Below, piece after piece: positions 31,954-41,535 of a stretch of 41,535 nucleotides of DNA (position 1 is the first letter of the stretch; every line of letters starts with the position of its first letter). Source of the stretch: Hydrogenophaga sp. (GTDB lineage Bacteria; Pseudomonadota; Gammaproteobacteria; Burkholderiales; Burkholderiaceae_C); the NCBI GenBank assembly GCA_020048405.1, contig JAIFMP010000041.1, positions 1 through 41,535 of the forward strand. The letters are read 5' to 3'. Both the position numbers and the translations under genes were made by a program. The notes under the pieces were generated by a model, which searched no databases, was not told the DNA's origin, and worked only from the letters and a program-made list of their open reading frames with translations.

Positions 31954-34900
31954 TCAGCCGTGGTGAGAGAAGTGTTGCGCTTGTAGGCGCTGCAGGGCGA
32001 GCAGCGCCAGGTCGAGGGCAAAGTTGTCAAGGTGCTGCTGAAGCGGTTCAACGGCGCTGTTGCCCACCACCCTGGCCAGTGCGGGGCGCAGGGAGTCAAA
32101 CACCTGGGCTGCGCGGAGGTCGTCGGTGGCGAGCAGCTTGCCCAGGTTCTCCAGTTCCGCGGCCAGGGCCTGTGTGTCCACTGGAACGGCAGCAGGGTCG
32201 GCTTCGGGCTGGGCCTGCTGCTCTGCCAGAGCCTCGATGGCGGGGCAAGCTGCATCCAAAGCAGCCGTGAGTGCTGACAAGGTGGCCTGTGTGTCGGCCA
32301 CATCTTGCAGGCGAATGGCCTTTTCTGCACGCACGGCTTCGCGCTGCACGGCACTCAACCCCAGCGTGCCCGCCAGGCCTTTGAGTGTGTGCGCCAGGCG
32401 CAGGGCCGTGTCGCGCTCGCCACAGTCCAGCAGGGTTTGCAGGGTGATGCCATCTTGCCCGTGGCTCTGGGCAAAGCGCTGCAACAGCGCTAGCAAGCGG
32501 TGTGCACGGCCCAGCACGTTGGGCAGCGCGCTGTGCACGGCAAGGCCAGGCACCTGTTCCAGCGCCGCCACCAGTTGCGCCTGTGCCGCCGGATCGGTGT
32601 TGGTGGGGGGGGCTGTGGGGAAAGCAGCTGCATCGCGCTGCGCCTGCGGACTGGCCTCGGGCAACCAGCGCACCAGCGTGGCGTACAGCAGGCCGGGGGC
32701 CACGGGTTTGGCGATGTGGTCGTTCATGCCTGCTGCCAGGCAGGCCTCGCGGTCTTCGTCGAACGCGTTGGCGGTCATGGCAATCACGGGCGTGGCCGCG
32801 TGGCCGGGCAGGGCGCGGATGCGACGGGTTGCCTCCATTCCGTCCATGCGGGGCATTTGCAGGTCCATCAGCACGAGGTCGTAGGCGTTTTCGGTGGCCC
32901 GTTCCACGGCTTGCACGCCGTCTACCGCGAGGTCAACCTTCAGCCCCACGTGCTGCAGCAGGTCCAACGCGACCTCCTGGTTCAGCACGTTGTCTTCGGC
33001 CAGCAGCACATGCAGGCCTGTGCGGGCAGCCAACTCTGCCTCGGCGTGTTGGTGCGCTGTGGCGGCGGTCGTCTGGCGTTCTTGTGTCGGGCGGGCCAGC
33101 GGCTGCAGGGGGAAGAGTGTGGTGCTCAGCGCTGCGTGCAGCGTGCCTGGCGTGACGGGCTTGGCCAGGAAGTCGGTGAATCCACCGTCGGTCAAAACGT
33201 TGCCAGGGCGCTCGCGCAGGGAGCTGACCAGCATGGTGATGGGGCGCAGTTTGAGGGGCAACTGCATCAACTGCCTGCCGGTTTCCACGCCGTCCAGTCC
33301 AGGCATGGCCCAGTCGATCAGCAACACCCGGTACGGGTCTCCCAGCGCGTCGGCGCTCTGTACCAGTGCCAATGCGGCTGTGCCCGATGAAGCTGTGTCC
33401 ACACGTGCACCCATGCCCGACAGCACGTCGGCCATCGACTCACGGGCCTCTTCCAGGTCATCGACCACCAGCACCCGGGTGTCGCGGGTCAATTGGGGCG
33501 GGCCTGAATCGTCTGGCCTCTTCTGGCCTGCCCCAAAAGGCAGTTCCACCCAGAAGGTGCTGCCGCGCCCCGACTCGCTGGATACGCCCACTTCGCCGCC
33601 CATCATGTGTGCAAGGCGGCGCGAAATGGCCAGCCCCAGGCCCGTGCCCCCGAATTGGCGGGTGGTGGACACGTCGGCCTGCGTGAAAGCATGGAACAAG
33701 CGGCTTTGCTGTTCGGCGGTCATGCCAATGCCAGTGTCTTTGACCTCGAAACGCACCCACAGGCGGTCGGCGTCCTCCCGGGCCACCCTGCCTCGCAGCA
33801 CCACGCTGCCGCGCTCGGTGAATTTGAGTGCGTTGCCCAAAAAGTTCAGCAGCACCTGCCCCAGGCGCATGCCATCACCGTGCAGCGTGGGTGGGAGCCC
33901 TGCGATGTCGGCCACCAGTTCCAGGCCTTTGGCCTCGGCGCGGTCGCTGACCATGCCGCACACGTGTGTGATGGTGTGGTCTACATCGAAGTCGGTGGGG
34001 TCCAGGGACATGCGACCGGCCTCGATTTTCGAGAAATCGAGGATGTCGTTGATGATGCCCAGCAGGTGCTGCGCCGCATCGTTGATTTTGTCGAGCTGCG
34101 CTTTCTGCCGGGGGGCAGTGGTGTCTCTCTTGATGAGGTGTGTCAGCCCGATGATGGCGTTCATGGGCGTGCGGATTTCGTGGCTCATGTTGGCCAGGAA
34201 CGCACTCTTGGCCTGGTTGGCTGCCTCCGCCTGGTGCTGCGCCTGGCGGATGTCGGTGATGTCGACAATCACGCCCGTCAGCCCCGCCAGTTCACCCGCA
34301 GCGTTGTGGAAGGTGGACTTGTGGAACACCACATCGCGCAAGCCGTCGGCTGTCTGTACGCGAGATTCATAGACCTGGTGGCCGCCTTTGGCAAACAGCG
34401 CCTTGTCTGCGGCCTCATACACCGAAGCAAGTTCTGGTGGTGCCAGGTCGCTGGTGGTTTTGCCCACCAGATCGGCTTCGGACTGGCCCAGGAACTCTTC
34501 ATACGCCGGGTTGCAGCCGAGGTAGCGCAAATCAATGCCCTTGTAAAACACCGGGTTTGGTATGGAGCGCAGCAGCGTGCGGTTGAAGTTCACCTGCTCA
34601 CGCAACTGGGCTTCGGCCTGTTTGCGCTGGGTGATGTCCTGAAACGCCACCACAGCCCCCTTCAGCTCACCTTCTTGCCACAGCGGAGCGCTGTTGTAGA
34701 GCACGGGGAAGGACGTGCCGTCGCGCCGCCAGAACACCTCTGTGTCCACGCTGGTGTGCTGTCCGTCCAACACGGTGTGGTGAATGAGGCCGTCTTCGAG
34801 GGGGTACGCGTTGCCAATGGCATGGCTGTGCTGGAGCAGCACTTCGCTCACATCGTCGTAGCCCAGCAGGCGCGTGGCAGCCTGGTTGGCAAAAATGATG

Positions 34901-36783
34901 CGGCCGTGCGTATCCACGCCAAATATGCCTTCCGAAGTGGAGTCCATCAACGATCGCAGCTCGGCTTCTTTCATGGCCAGTGCGTCGGCTGTATTGCGCG
35001 CTTCGGCGGTGGCCATTTCGGCGCGCAGCCGGGCTGCCACCACTTCGGCGGTTCGTTCGGCAATCAGGCCTTCCAGCTCTTGCCGGTGGCGCTCCAGTTC
35101 GCGCTCGTTGGCTTTGAGCAGGGTGATGTCGCGCCAGATGCCCACCACCAAGAGGCGATTGGCCAGCACCACGCGGTTGGCGGTCACGGAGACATCGATC
35201 AGGGTGCCGTCTTTGCGGCGGTGCTGGTTCTCGAAAACGATCGCCTCGCCCGGCTTGATGGCCTGAACGGCTTGGCGCAGGTCCGCCAGGGGCATGTTGC
35301 CTTGTATGCCGGCCAGCCCGAGTTGCAGGTATTCGGCTTCGGTGTAACCCAGCAAAGCAGCCCCTGCGCGGTTGACTTGAACAAAGGCCAGGGTATCGGG
35401 ATCGATGACATCAATGGCATCGACCGCTTGTGTGACGATGGCTGCCATGAGTGTCTGGCTGTCGAGGTAGGCTTCTTCAGCGGCCCGTTTGGCGGTGATG
35501 TCGCGCGCCACACCCAACACGCCCAGCATCGACCCGTCGGCGTTGTAAATGGGTGCCTTGATGGTTTCCACCAGCTCGCGGTGGCCGTCGTGGGCAAAGG
35601 TCAGCCACTCTTCGTTGACCGTGGGTTTGCCCGCCTGCATGGCGCGGCGGTCGTTTTCGCGGAAAAAGTCTGCCTGCTCGGGAAACAGATCTGCATCGGT
35701 GCGACCCAGCAAGCTGGCCTCGTCCATGCCCGCCAGTTGCTCAAACCGGGGGTTGCATTGCAGGTAGCTTCCATCGGGTGCTTTCAGCCACACCAGGTCG
35801 GGCAAGCCCTGAATCAAGGTCTTGAGGAAGTGGCGCTCATTTCGCAGCGCCTCCTGTGCTTTTTTGCGCGACCGCACAGACCGGTCGAATGCCAGCACCG
35901 CATGCGCCATGTCGCGCACCATGGCCACCGGTTCACGGGTCAGATGCTGCAGGGCGTTGCGCTGTGGTTCGTCCAGCAGCGTGCTGCCCGTGGCCTGCGG
36001 TGTACCGGTTTGTGTGTCAATGTCGTCAAGCTCGGTCTGGGCAGCGGGCGCGCCGGTGCGACCGGCCAGTTGCCCCATGGCCATTGCCACCCGGCCCATG
36101 CTGCCCGTGAGCCAATAGGTGGCCAGCAGCCACAGCGCACTCATGATCAGCAAGATGCTGATGCCGGTGATGAGGATGGCCCGCAGATGGTCTTGCCGCT
36201 GAATGGCCATCTGGTTGAGCCGTTCGGTGGTTTCTGCCGTGATGGAGACAGCGAGCGCCTGGGTGTGCTCCGCAAAAGCCATGTACTCGTCGAGTGACAG
36301 GCGTGAATACCGTTGTGCGAGTGAGGGTTGTATGGCAACGATGTCGGTGGCCATCAGCAAAAACGTGCTGTATTCGTTGAACACGTTCATGGCACGGACG
36401 AGGTCGCTTTGCGCAAGCCCCCCCATTTCAGTGCCCTGGTTTCTCAGCCATGCTTCGGTGGGGCCGTGTTGGGCGAGTCGCTCGACCACCTGTGTATGGA
36501 ACTGGTAGGCCTTCTCTTCGCTCAGTTGCTTTTTGTCAGCCAGCGAGAGCATTTCGCGCAGTTGGCCGTGCGTCTGCAGCATGTCGGTGCCCAGCGCCGT
36601 GAGGCGGCTGATGGTCGTCAGTTGGCGCTCGATGGACTGCTGCGTGGCCGCCTGCCGATTTTCGAGTTGCCGGAACGAATAAAGGCTGTAGGCAGCCACG
36701 CCGCCTTCGAGCAACAGCGTGGGAACAAAAAACAGCAGCATCAGTGTGATGCGGCTTTTCAGGGCGTAAGCGGGCAAGGACAT
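31954..36783 (-). CDS. 1609-residue membrane hybrid histidine kinase with HPt
   Basis: Domains in order: transmembrane helix (about 12-33), periplasmic helical sensor region (34-200), second helix (202-224), four PAS domains (about 315-430, 440-555, 605-720, 730-845), phospho-acceptor helix with SHEIRTP (His 868), HATPase (about 950-1082; [22 protein letters not shown]), receiver 1 (Asp 1157 in [12 protein letters not shown]), receiver 2 (Asp 1307 in [11 protein letters not shown]) and a terminal HPt (His 1465 in [13 protein letters not shown]). All catalytic motifs look intact. It lies 66 bases downstream of the exported phosphatase gene, in line with the REC-HD-GYP gene. The set resembles RpfC/RpfG-type pairing, where the kinase controls an HD-GYP phosphodiesterase. 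The signal sensed is unknown. Confidence 0.9.
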   Translation of the reverse strand: MSLPAYALKSRITLMLLFFVPTLLLEGGVAAYSLYSFRQLENRQAATQQSIERQLTTISRLTALGTDMLQTHGQLREMLSLADKKQLSEEKAYQFHTQVVERLAQHGPTEAWLRNQGTEMGGLAQSDLVRAMNVFNEYSTFLLMATDIVAIQPSLAQRYSRLSLDEYMAFAEHTQALAVSITAETTERLNQMAIQRQDHLRAILITGISILLIMSALWLLATYWLTGSMGRVAMAMGQLAGRTGAPAAQTELDDIDTQTGTPQATGSTLLDEPQRNALQHLTREPVAMVRDMAHAVLAFDRSVRSRKKAQEALRNERHFLKTLIQGLPDLVWLKAPDGSYLQCNPRFEQLAGMDEASLLGRTDADLFPEQADFFRENDRRAMQAGKPTVNEEWLTFAHDGHRELVETIKAPIYNADGSMLGVLGVARDITAKRAAEEAYLDSQTLMAAIVTQAVDAIDVIDPDTLAFVQVNRAGAALLGYTEAEYLQLGLAGIQGNMPLADLRQAVQAIKPGEAIVFENQHRRKDGTLIDVSVTANRVVLANRLLVVGIWRDITLLKANERELERHRQELEGLIAERTAEVVAARLRAEMATAEARNTADALAMKEAELRSLMDSTSEGIFGVDTHGRIIFANQAATRLLGYDDVSEVLLQHSHAIGNAYPLEDGLIHHTVLDGQHTSVDTEVFWRRDGTSFPVLYNSAPLWQEGELKGAVVAFQDITQRKQAEAQLREQVNFNRTLLRSIPNPVFYKGIDLRYLGCNPAYEEFLGQSEADLVGKTTSDLAPPELASVYEAADKALFAKGGHQVYESRVQTADGLRDVVFHKSTFHNAAGELAGLTGVIVDITDIRQAQHQAEAANQAKSAFLANMSHEIRTPMNAIIGLTHLIKRDTTAPRQKAQLDKINDAAQHLLGIINDILDFSKIEAGRMSLDPTDFDVDHTITHVCGMVSDRAEAKGLELVADIAGLPPTLHGDGMRLGQVLLNFLGNALKFTERGSVVLRGRVAREDADRLWVRFEVKDTGIGMTAEQQSRLFHAFTQADVSTTRQFGGTGLGLAISRRLAHMMGGEVGVSSESGRGSTFWVELPFGAGQKRPDDSGPPQLTRDTRVLVVDDLEEARESMADVLSGMGARVDTASSGTAALALVQSADALGDPYRVLLIDWAMPGLDGVETGRQLMQLPLKLRPITMLVSSLRERPGNVLTDGGFTDFLAKPVTPGTLHAALSTTLFPLQPLARPTQERQTTAATAHQHAEAELAARTGLHVLLAEDNVLNQEVALDLLQHVGLKVDLAVDGVQAVERATENAYDLVLMDLQMPRMDGMEATRRIRALPGHAATPVIAMTANAFDEDREACLAAGMNDHIAKPVAPGLLYATLVRWLPEASPQAQRDAAAFPTAPPTNTDPAAQAQLVAALEQVPGLAVHSALPNVLGRAHRLLALLQRFAQSHGQDGITLQTLLDCGERDTALRLAHTLKGLAGTLGLSAVQREAVRAEKAIRLQDVADTQATLSALTAALDAACPAIEALAEQQAQPEADPAAVPVDTQALAAELENLGKLLATDDLRAAQVFDSLRPALARVVGNSAVEPLQQHLDNFALDLALLALQRLQAQHFSHHG

Positions 36784-36849
36784 GGCATTGGAAAAAAGTG
36801 ACCTGGACCGATGGCCGGTACCCAGCGCGTGGGGATGGGGTGGGCTGCG

Positions 36850-37551
36850 TCAGCGCAGCAGGCGGGCCCACATGTCGGGGTGGATGCTGGCGAGGTACGT
36901 GAAGCGGTTGTCGCCCTCTGGCCGCAGCACCACCACGGTGCCTTCGGGCTTGACGAAGTAACCGATCAGGTCGGCCATGTTGGGTGCGTGCGCCACCAGC
37001 ACGCGGTTGCTGCCTTTGGCCACAGGGGCAGACAACAGTGCGCGGGTGTGGGCCAGGACAGGGGCTTTTTGCGCCGAGGTGAGGTGGGCGGTGTACATCA
37101 ACAACGGGTTGGTTTTGACTTTGTCGCCAAATGCCAGCTCGGCGGTTTCCCGCGCCCGGCACAGTGGGCTGGCATGTACCTCACCCACGGGAATGCGTGC
37201 ACGCCTTATGGCCTCGCCCACCTGTTTGGCCACTGCGCGTCCTTGTGCGTTCAGCGGTCGCTGGGTGCTGCAATCCGCCAGGTCCAACTGGGGTTGGTCG
37301 GGGATGTCGTTGTTGGTGTTGCCGTGTCGCATGTACAGCACGTAGCCGCCTTTGCGCAGTTGAGCCAGCAAGGGTGGGGTGGCCTTGATTTCGGCAAACT
37401 CAACGACTTGGGGTGTGGCAATGGCACCACCTGCGGCGGCGCTGCCGGAAGGCAATGTGCCGTCGTGCGCAGGCGCTGACTGGCCCATGGCTGCTGTGGC
37501 GGCCATACACCCCCACAATGCGCCCCAGGCAAAGCGCAGGCAGGCGGTCAT
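36850..37551 (-). CDS. exported histidine phosphatase family protein
   Basis: A 233-residue histidine phosphatase (phosphoglycerate-mutase-like fold). A clear Sec signal peptide (residues 1-22, ending AAMG-Q) is followed by the catalytic VLYMRHGNT (nucleophile His in RHG), SPLCRARETAELAF (second Arg) and a final His in VLVAHAPNMADLIG. ATG 37551 overlaps the stop of the REC-HD-GYP gene as ATGA and gives the best signal peptide; starts further upstream would overlap by more. It lies between an HD-GYP gene and a kinase carrying an HPt domain. The cytoplasmic relative SixA dephosphorylates HPt domains, but export argues against the same role here. Its substrate is unknown. Confidence 0.82.
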   Translation of the reverse strand: MTACLRFAWGALWGCMAATAAMGQSAPAHDGTLPSGSAAAGGAIATPQVVEFAEIKATPPLLAQLRKGGYVLYMRHGNTNNDIPDQPQLDLADCSTQRPLNAQGRAVAKQVGEAIRRARIPVGEVHASPLCRARETAELAFGDKVKTNPLLMYTAHLTSAQKAPVLAHTRALLSAPVAKGSNRVLVAHAPNMADLIGYFVKPEGTVVVLRPEGDNRFTYLASIHPDMWARLLR

Positions 37552-38780
37552 TCGGCTTGAGGTTGGGAGGCGCATGCGTTGGCTTGACATGGTGGTGTGT
37601 CGCTGGTGGGTAACGCAGATGGCAGCAGGTGCCGTGCCGGGTCATCGGCAAAGCTGTGTGCAATCTGGATGAACTCACTGCGGATGGCAAAGTACGCGTC
37701 GACCACGTCGGGGTCGAAATGTGTGCCTCGCCCTTCGCGAATGATGCGTTCGGCCATGTCAAGCGGGAACGCATCCTTGTAGTGGCGGCGGCAGGTGAGT
37801 GCGTCAAACACGTCGGCCAGCGCCATGAGGCGGGCTGCCACGGGAATGGCATCTCCGGCCAGCCCCTGCGGGTAGCCGTCGCCGTCCCAGCGTTCGTGGT
37901 GGCTGCGGGCCACTTGCTGGGCCACCGCCAGAAAGGCCAGCGAAGGTTCATCGGTGGTCTGGTGGGTGCCCGGGTCACGGGCTTGCACCACTCGGGCCAT
38001 GGCCTCATGCAAAGCATCCGCGCCAATTTGGGCGTGGGTTTTCATGATCTCGAACTCTTCTGGCGTGAGCTTGCCGGGCTTGAGCAGGATCTGGTCTGGT
38101 ATGCCCACCTTGCCTATGTCGTGCAGTGGTGCAGCCTTGGCAATGAGGCTGCCCAGCGGCTCCTGCAGGGCATCTGCAAAACGCGGGTGGTGGGTCAGTT
38201 GGCGCACCAGCGCAGCCACGTATTCCTGTGTGCGCGTGAGGTGGTTGCCTGTTTCGTTGTCGCGTTTTTCGGCCAGCAGCGCAAGTGCGTTCACGCTCAC
38301 GTCTTTGATGAGTTCGTTCTCGCGCATGCGGCGCGCCACCTCGCGCTCCAAGTGGCCGTTCTGGTCTTTCAGCCAGTCGCGTGCACGTTTGAGTTCCAGC
38401 TGGCTGTTCACCCTGGCCAGCAGGATGGCGGGGCGAATGGGTTTGGCCACGTAATCCACGGCTCCCAGTTGCAGGCCACGCGTTTCGTCGTCATCGGCGT
38501 CCATGGCGGTGACGAAAATCACCGGGATGTCGCGCAGTGCAGGGTCGGCCTGCAGGTGGTTCATCACGGCATAACCGTCCAGGCCGGGCATCATGATGTC
38601 TAGCAAGATGATGTCGGGTCGGGGTTCAGAGGCTGCGGCAGCCAGGGCGCGTGTGCCGGAATTGGCCACCCGAACGCGGTAATGGGGGCTGAGCAATTCC
38701 CCCAGCACGGTCAGGTTGGCTGGGGTGTCATCTACCACCAGGACAGTGGCCTGTGGCGGCGGGGGCGCAGTGGTGAACAT
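37548..38780 (-). CDS. REC-HD-GYP c-di-GMP phosphodiesterase (RpfG-like)
   Basis: A 410-residue two-domain response regulator. The receiver (about 10-130) has VVDD at 16-18, phospho-acceptor Asp 61 in ILLDIMMPGLDG and Lys in YVAKPI. A coiled linker leads to an HD-GYP domain (about 180-370) with the metal-binding LHDIGKVGIPD and the diagnostic HHERWDGDGYPQGL, both intact. It should hydrolyse c-di-GMP when phosphorylated. ATG 38780 is chosen, as the receiver starts soon after; an extra 13 codons are open upstream. It is first in an operon with the phosphatase (ATGA overlap) and the large hybrid kinase, the probable phosphate donor. Confidence 0.92.
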   Translation of the reverse strand: MFTTAPPPPQATVLVVDDTPANLTVLGELLSPHYRVRVANSGTRALAAAASEPRPDIILLDIMMPGLDGYAVMNHLQADPALRDIPVIFVTAMDADDDETRGLQLGAVDYVAKPIRPAILLARVNSQLELKRARDWLKDQNGHLEREVARRMRENELIKDVSVNALALLAEKRDNETGNHLTRTQEYVAALVRQLTHHPRFADALQEPLGSLIAKAAPLHDIGKVGIPDQILLKPGKLTPEEFEIMKTHAQIGADALHEAMARVVQARDPGTHQTTDEPSLAFLAVAQQVARSHHERWDGDGYPQGLAGDAIPVAARLMALADVFDALTCRRHYKDAFPLDMAERIIREGRGTHFDPDVVDAYFAIRSEFIQIAHSFADDPARHLLPSALPTSDTPPCQANACASQPQAE

Positions 38781-38868
38781 GTCCCATTGTGGTCGGGCTG
38801 GCTGGCCTGCGCATGACATGTGTCAACGAAACAGGCTTTGGTGTTGCCAAGTGAATTTATAAAAAAGT

Positions 38869-38901
38869 GCTTCTTACGCAATAGGGTATTGCGCAAGAAG
38901 C
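38869..38901. terminator. strong hairpin after the chemoreceptor gene, repeat-like
   Basis: GCTTCTTACGCAATA and TATTGCGCAAGAAGC form 15-base arms with one G-T type mismatch and a GGG loop. It starts 14 bases after the chemoreceptor stop (38915) and reads into an A/T-rich tract (TTTTTTATAAATTC on the minus strand), consistent with a terminator. On the minus strand it carries TTTGTAGCTTCTTGCGC and appears to be another member of the intergenic repeat family. Confidence 0.65.
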
Positions 38902-38914
38902 TACAAATTTAGTA

Positions 38915-40375
38915 TCAAGCCAGTGACTTGTAAACGCCACAGCCCAGGTACGCGTCGCCACAGGGCAGCACGTACGACATCTTGGGGGCCACCTCGCCGG
39001 TGGTGGGGTTGCGAAAATCGTATTCCACCCAACCGCCGCCTTGCTGAACAGCGGCCTGTATTTTGGATACCAGCGCAGTGCCGTCGATGCCGGGCACGTC
39101 TTGCATCCGCGTGCCCACTCTGGCCGGCTGGCCACCAAAGGCGATATAGGTACCGTTGTGGTCAATGCCAAAGATGTACAGGTCGCGGTCCAAGTAGCCA
39201 CCGTCAGGTGCCTGGAATGCCTGCAGTGCTTGGGTGGGGGATTGTTTGTATTGGGTGGCGGCCCGCTCGGCCAAGTTGCGGGCTTCGTCTGCGGTGCCCT
39301 GGCGCAACTGGAAGCTGGCCACCGATTGCGTCAGCACGCTGGCGCGCTGGCTGAGCAGATCGGCGGCGCGGGCTGCTTCGTCCACCATGGTGGCGTTGTC
39401 CTGGGTGATGCGGTCCATCTCGGCCACGGCCTGTGCCACCTGTTGCAGGCCATGGTTTTGTTCGTCGGCGGCTTGAGACAGGCCATTCATGCTGGTGTGC
39501 ACCTGGCTCATGCCCAGCGCCAGGTTTTCCATGGTTTCACTGACCTGCGTGATACCTTGCACGCCCTGGGCGACGCGCTCGCCAGAGCCCGCCATCAGCG
39601 TGCGGATGTCTTTGGCGGCCTGTGCGCTGCGGCCGGCCAGTTGGCGCACCTCGCCCGCCACCACGGAAAAACCGCGCCCCATTTCGCCCGCTCGGGCGGC
39701 TTCGATGGACGCATTGATGGACAGCAGGTTGGTCTGGAAAGCCAGCGCGTCCATGACGCCCACGATGTCTTCCATGCGTTTGGCAGATTGGGCTATGCCT
39801 TTCATGGTGTTCACGCTGTCTTGCATCAACGCTTGGCTTCGGGTTGCCGCGCTTTGTACGTTGGCGGCTACGCCCAGCGATTCACGTGCGGTGTCTGCAT
39901 TGGTGGCCACCGTGGTGGCCATGTCTTGCAGGCTGGCAGAGGTTTGTTCCAGGCTGGCAGCCTGGCGCTCGGTGCGTTTGGCCAGTTCATGGCTGTCGTA
40001 TTGGAGCAAACGGCCCGACTCGGCCACCAGCGCGGCATTGCTGCGCACCTGGGCCACCATGGCCGAGAGCTGGCGAGCCATGTTGTCAAGTGCTTCCCTC
40101 AAGGGGAGCCACTGCGTGGGCGTTTGAACTTGCCAACCGGTGCGCAGCTGTCCCTGTGCCAAGGCCTGGGTGTGCCGGGCCATGTCGGAGATGTGGCGGG
40201 CGGTTTGCTGACGCAGATAAAAGCCCCAAGCCACCAAAGCTGCCAGCTGTAAGCCCCACAGCAGCCAAATGGCGGTACTGCCCTGACCCAGCGCCCAGGC
40301 CAGCAAGGGAAAGGTCAGCAACAAAACGGCACCCGCAAGCAGCGGGCTTTGCCAGGGAGCGGACGTTGTTGTCAT
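38915..40375 (-). CDS. methyl-accepting chemotaxis-like protein with C-terminal Cache domain
   Basis: A 486-residue signal transducer. Two membrane helices (about 11-29 and 35-54) are joined by only a few residues, so there is almost no periplasmic domain. A HAMP-like stretch and long coiled coil follow, then the MCP hairpin tip (about 202-240: DALAFQTNLLSINASIEAARAGEMGRGF in two parts, VVAGEVRQLAGRSA). Instead of ending in a CheR tether, residues about 360-483 form a small Cache-like sensor (YLDRDLYIFGIDHNG, GQPARVGTRMQDVPG, WVEYDFRNP). By topology that domain is cytoplasmic. ATG 40375 is chosen as it begins just before the first helix. It is transcribed alone, with a hairpin after the stop. 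Confidence 0.88.
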   Translation of the reverse strand: MTTTSAPWQSPLLAGAVLLLTFPLLAWALGQGSTAIWLLWGLQLAALVAWGFYLRQQTARHISDMARHTQALAQGQLRTGWQVQTPTQWLPLREALDNMARQLSAMVAQVRSNAALVAESGRLLQYDSHELAKRTERQAASLEQTSASLQDMATTVATNADTARESLGVAANVQSAATRSQALMQDSVNTMKGIAQSAKRMEDIVGVMDALAFQTNLLSINASIEAARAGEMGRGFSVVAGEVRQLAGRSAQAAKDIRTLMAGSGERVAQGVQGITQVSETMENLALGMSQVHTSMNGLSQAADEQNHGLQQVAQAVAEMDRITQDNATMVDEAARAADLLSQRASVLTQSVASFQLRQGTADEARNLAERAATQYKQSPTQALQAFQAPDGGYLDRDLYIFGIDHNGTYIAFGGQPARVGTRMQDVPGIDGTALVSKIQAAVQQGGGWVEYDFRNPTTGEVAPKMSYVLPCGDAYLGCGVYKSLA

Positions 40376-40418
40376 GGGCGCAACGACTGGTGAGAAGTGG
40401 AAGCGGCTAACGGGCCAC

Positions 40419-41535
40419 TCAGCCTGGGGGCAACGCAGAGGGCCCTGCTTGCAATTGGCGGAGTTTATCTTTCTTGCTGGGGCGCTTGCCTTTGATGCCA
40501 CCGTTGGGATCCAGCCCCGCGGGGCCTGGGCGTGCGGGTGCCGACGGCATGCTGTTCGAATGGTTCATTGTGTCTGCACGGGCGATTGGCTCGGGCTCAA
40601 AGCCGCGCACCACCTCGCGCTTCAAGGCCAGCCCATGGCGCTTTTCAATCAGGCGCAGGTGGTCTTCGGTGTCGGGGCTCACAAAGCTCACGGCCAAACC
40701 GCTGGCCCCGGCGCGCCCCGTGCGGCCCATGCGGTGGGTGTGGTCGTCGGCGCTGCGGGGCAGGTCGTAGTTCACCACCACGGGCAGGTCGGTGATGTCC
40801 AGGCCGCGCGCGGCCAGGTCGGTGGCCACCACCGCGCGCACCCGGCTGAGCTTGAAATCGGCCAGCACCTGCGTGCGTTTGCCCTGGCTCAAGCCCCCGT
40901 GAAACGGCTCGGCACTGATGCGCGCCTTGCGCAGCTTTTCAGACACGATGTCGGCCGCGTGTTGCGTGGCCACAAACACCAGCACCCGTTTCCAGTGCTC
41001 GGTGTCGATCAGGTGGCGCAGCAACTGTGTGCGGTGGCGCGTGTCCACGCTGATGGCCAGTTGCTCTATGTCGGGCGCGGCTTCTGCCACGGGGGCCAAG
41101 TCGATGCGCACGGGCTCGCGCAGCAGCCCGTCAGCCAGGGCCTGCACTGCCGGGGCGAAGGTGGCAGAAAACAGCAGGTTTTGCCGCCGCGCGGGCAGCA
41201 GTTGCGCGATGCGTGCCCATTCGTCGGCAAAGCCGGTGTCCAGCAAGCGGTCGGCTTCGTCCAGCACCAGGGTGTGCACGCTGTCCAGCCGCAGGGCGTT
41301 AGGCGGCCGGGGGTGGCCACCACCACGTCGGTGCCGCCGCGCAGGCCCAGCATTTGAGGATTGATGGACACGCCGCCAAACACCACCGTCACCCGCAGGC
41401 CCACCGGCAGGCGGTTGGCCACGTCGCGCAAAGTGGTGCCCACTTGCACGGCCAGCTCTCGTGTGGGCACCAGCACCAGGGCGCGTGCGCCTTTGGGTGT
41501 GGGGCTGGGGGTTTCCAGCAGGCGCTGCAGCAAGG
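40419..41535 (-). pseudogene. rhlE: DEAD-box RNA helicase (RhlE-type), partial and frameshifted
   Basis: The gene runs off the window on its 5' side. Motifs seen: PTRELAVQV (Ia), GG and TPGRL (Ib), then [10 protein letters not shown] (II), LFSATF (III), HGGLSQ, VVATDLAARGLD (V), HRMGRTGRAG (VI) and a basic, Lys/Pro-rich tail. Between TPGRL and the DEAD motif the frame changes at about 41299-41304. The family stretch after PGRL (a Leu-Asp-Leu-Val type helix) is missing and the next codons, [17 protein letters not shown], are in another frame. This fits an out-of-frame deletion of about 19 bases. RhlE-type helicases remodel RNA during ribosome assembly or decay. The break may be an assembly error, because the rest is well preserved. 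Confidence 0.82.

Noticed and set aside
33607-36297. An 896-codon plus-strand frame opposite the giant hybrid kinase.
   Set aside because: No domain is recognisable and the minus-strand kinase motifs cover the same region throughout.
38915-40375. Reading the 38915-40375 gene and the REC-HD-GYP operon as one transcript.
   Set aside because: A strong 15-base hairpin and A/T-rich tract at 38869-38901 lie between them, so they are probably separate.

Overview
This is a GC-rich chromosomal window that looks like a betaproteobacterium of the order Burkholderiales, most probably family Comamonadaceae (Rhodoferax, Hydrogenophaga, Polaromonas or relatives). The basis is the gene content and style: PuuD-type membrane urate oxidase with a C-terminal cytochrome domain, argP divergent from a LysE exporter, many PAS/GAF hybrid kinases. 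Several degenerate copies of an intergenic repeat (TAGCTG ... AAGCGCTGGAGGC type) that I associate with this family also support it. No rRNA, tRNA, CRISPR array or insertion sequence was seen. The assignment is inference from reading, not from a search.

Layout. 1-3047: the tail of an unknown gene, a lipoprotein alpha/beta hydrolase, and a diheme plus triheme cytochrome c pair (the first frameshifted near its end). 3098-4156: a DnaJ-like protein. 4185-6000: argP (minus) divergent from a LysE-family exporter, with an inverted repeat between them. 6044-14978 (minus): a compact four-gene operon of heme oxygenase, bacteriophytochrome-GGDEF-EAL, hybrid histidine kinase with HPt, and HDOD-REC-GGDEF, apparently a light-responsive c-di-GMP module. 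15104-19515 (plus, divergent): a NarL-type PAS kinase and response regulator pair, then a degenerate-receiver TPR protein. 19582-31897: a purine and urate catabolism locus. On the minus strand lie a GntR regulator fused to PuuE allantoinase, a UraD-AllC fusion (frameshifted) and an M20 hydrolase. On the plus strand lie uraH, xdhA, xdhB, xdhC and puuD (frameshifted), with a TonB-C-like lipoprotein on the minus strand in between. 31954-38780 (minus): REC-HD-GYP protein, exported histidine phosphatase and a 1609-residue hybrid kinase. 38915-40375 (minus): a chemoreceptor-like protein with a C-terminal Cache-like domain. 40419-end (minus): a DEAD-box helicase, frameshifted and running off the window.

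How the genes fit together. The purine locus encodes the route hypoxanthine/xanthine to urate (XdhAB, matured by XdhC), to 5-hydroxyisourate (PuuD), to OHCU (UraH), to allantoin (UraD domain), to allantoate (PuuE domain) and onward (AllC domain). A shared near-palindrome, AAAGTGTATACACTTT or a 14/16 match, lies between gntR-puuE and uraH and again before puuD, and is the probable GntR operator. The two signalling clusters converge on c-di-GMP: phytochrome GGDEF/EAL and REC-GGDEF in the first, HD-GYP in the second. Each cluster also carries a hybrid kinase with a terminal HPt domain.

Caution. Four genes (cytochrome c near 1632, uraD-allC near 21370, puuD at 31430-31435, helicase near 41300) each need a small indel to read through. 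That density suggests assembly errors at least as much as real decay, so their loss of function should not be assumed.
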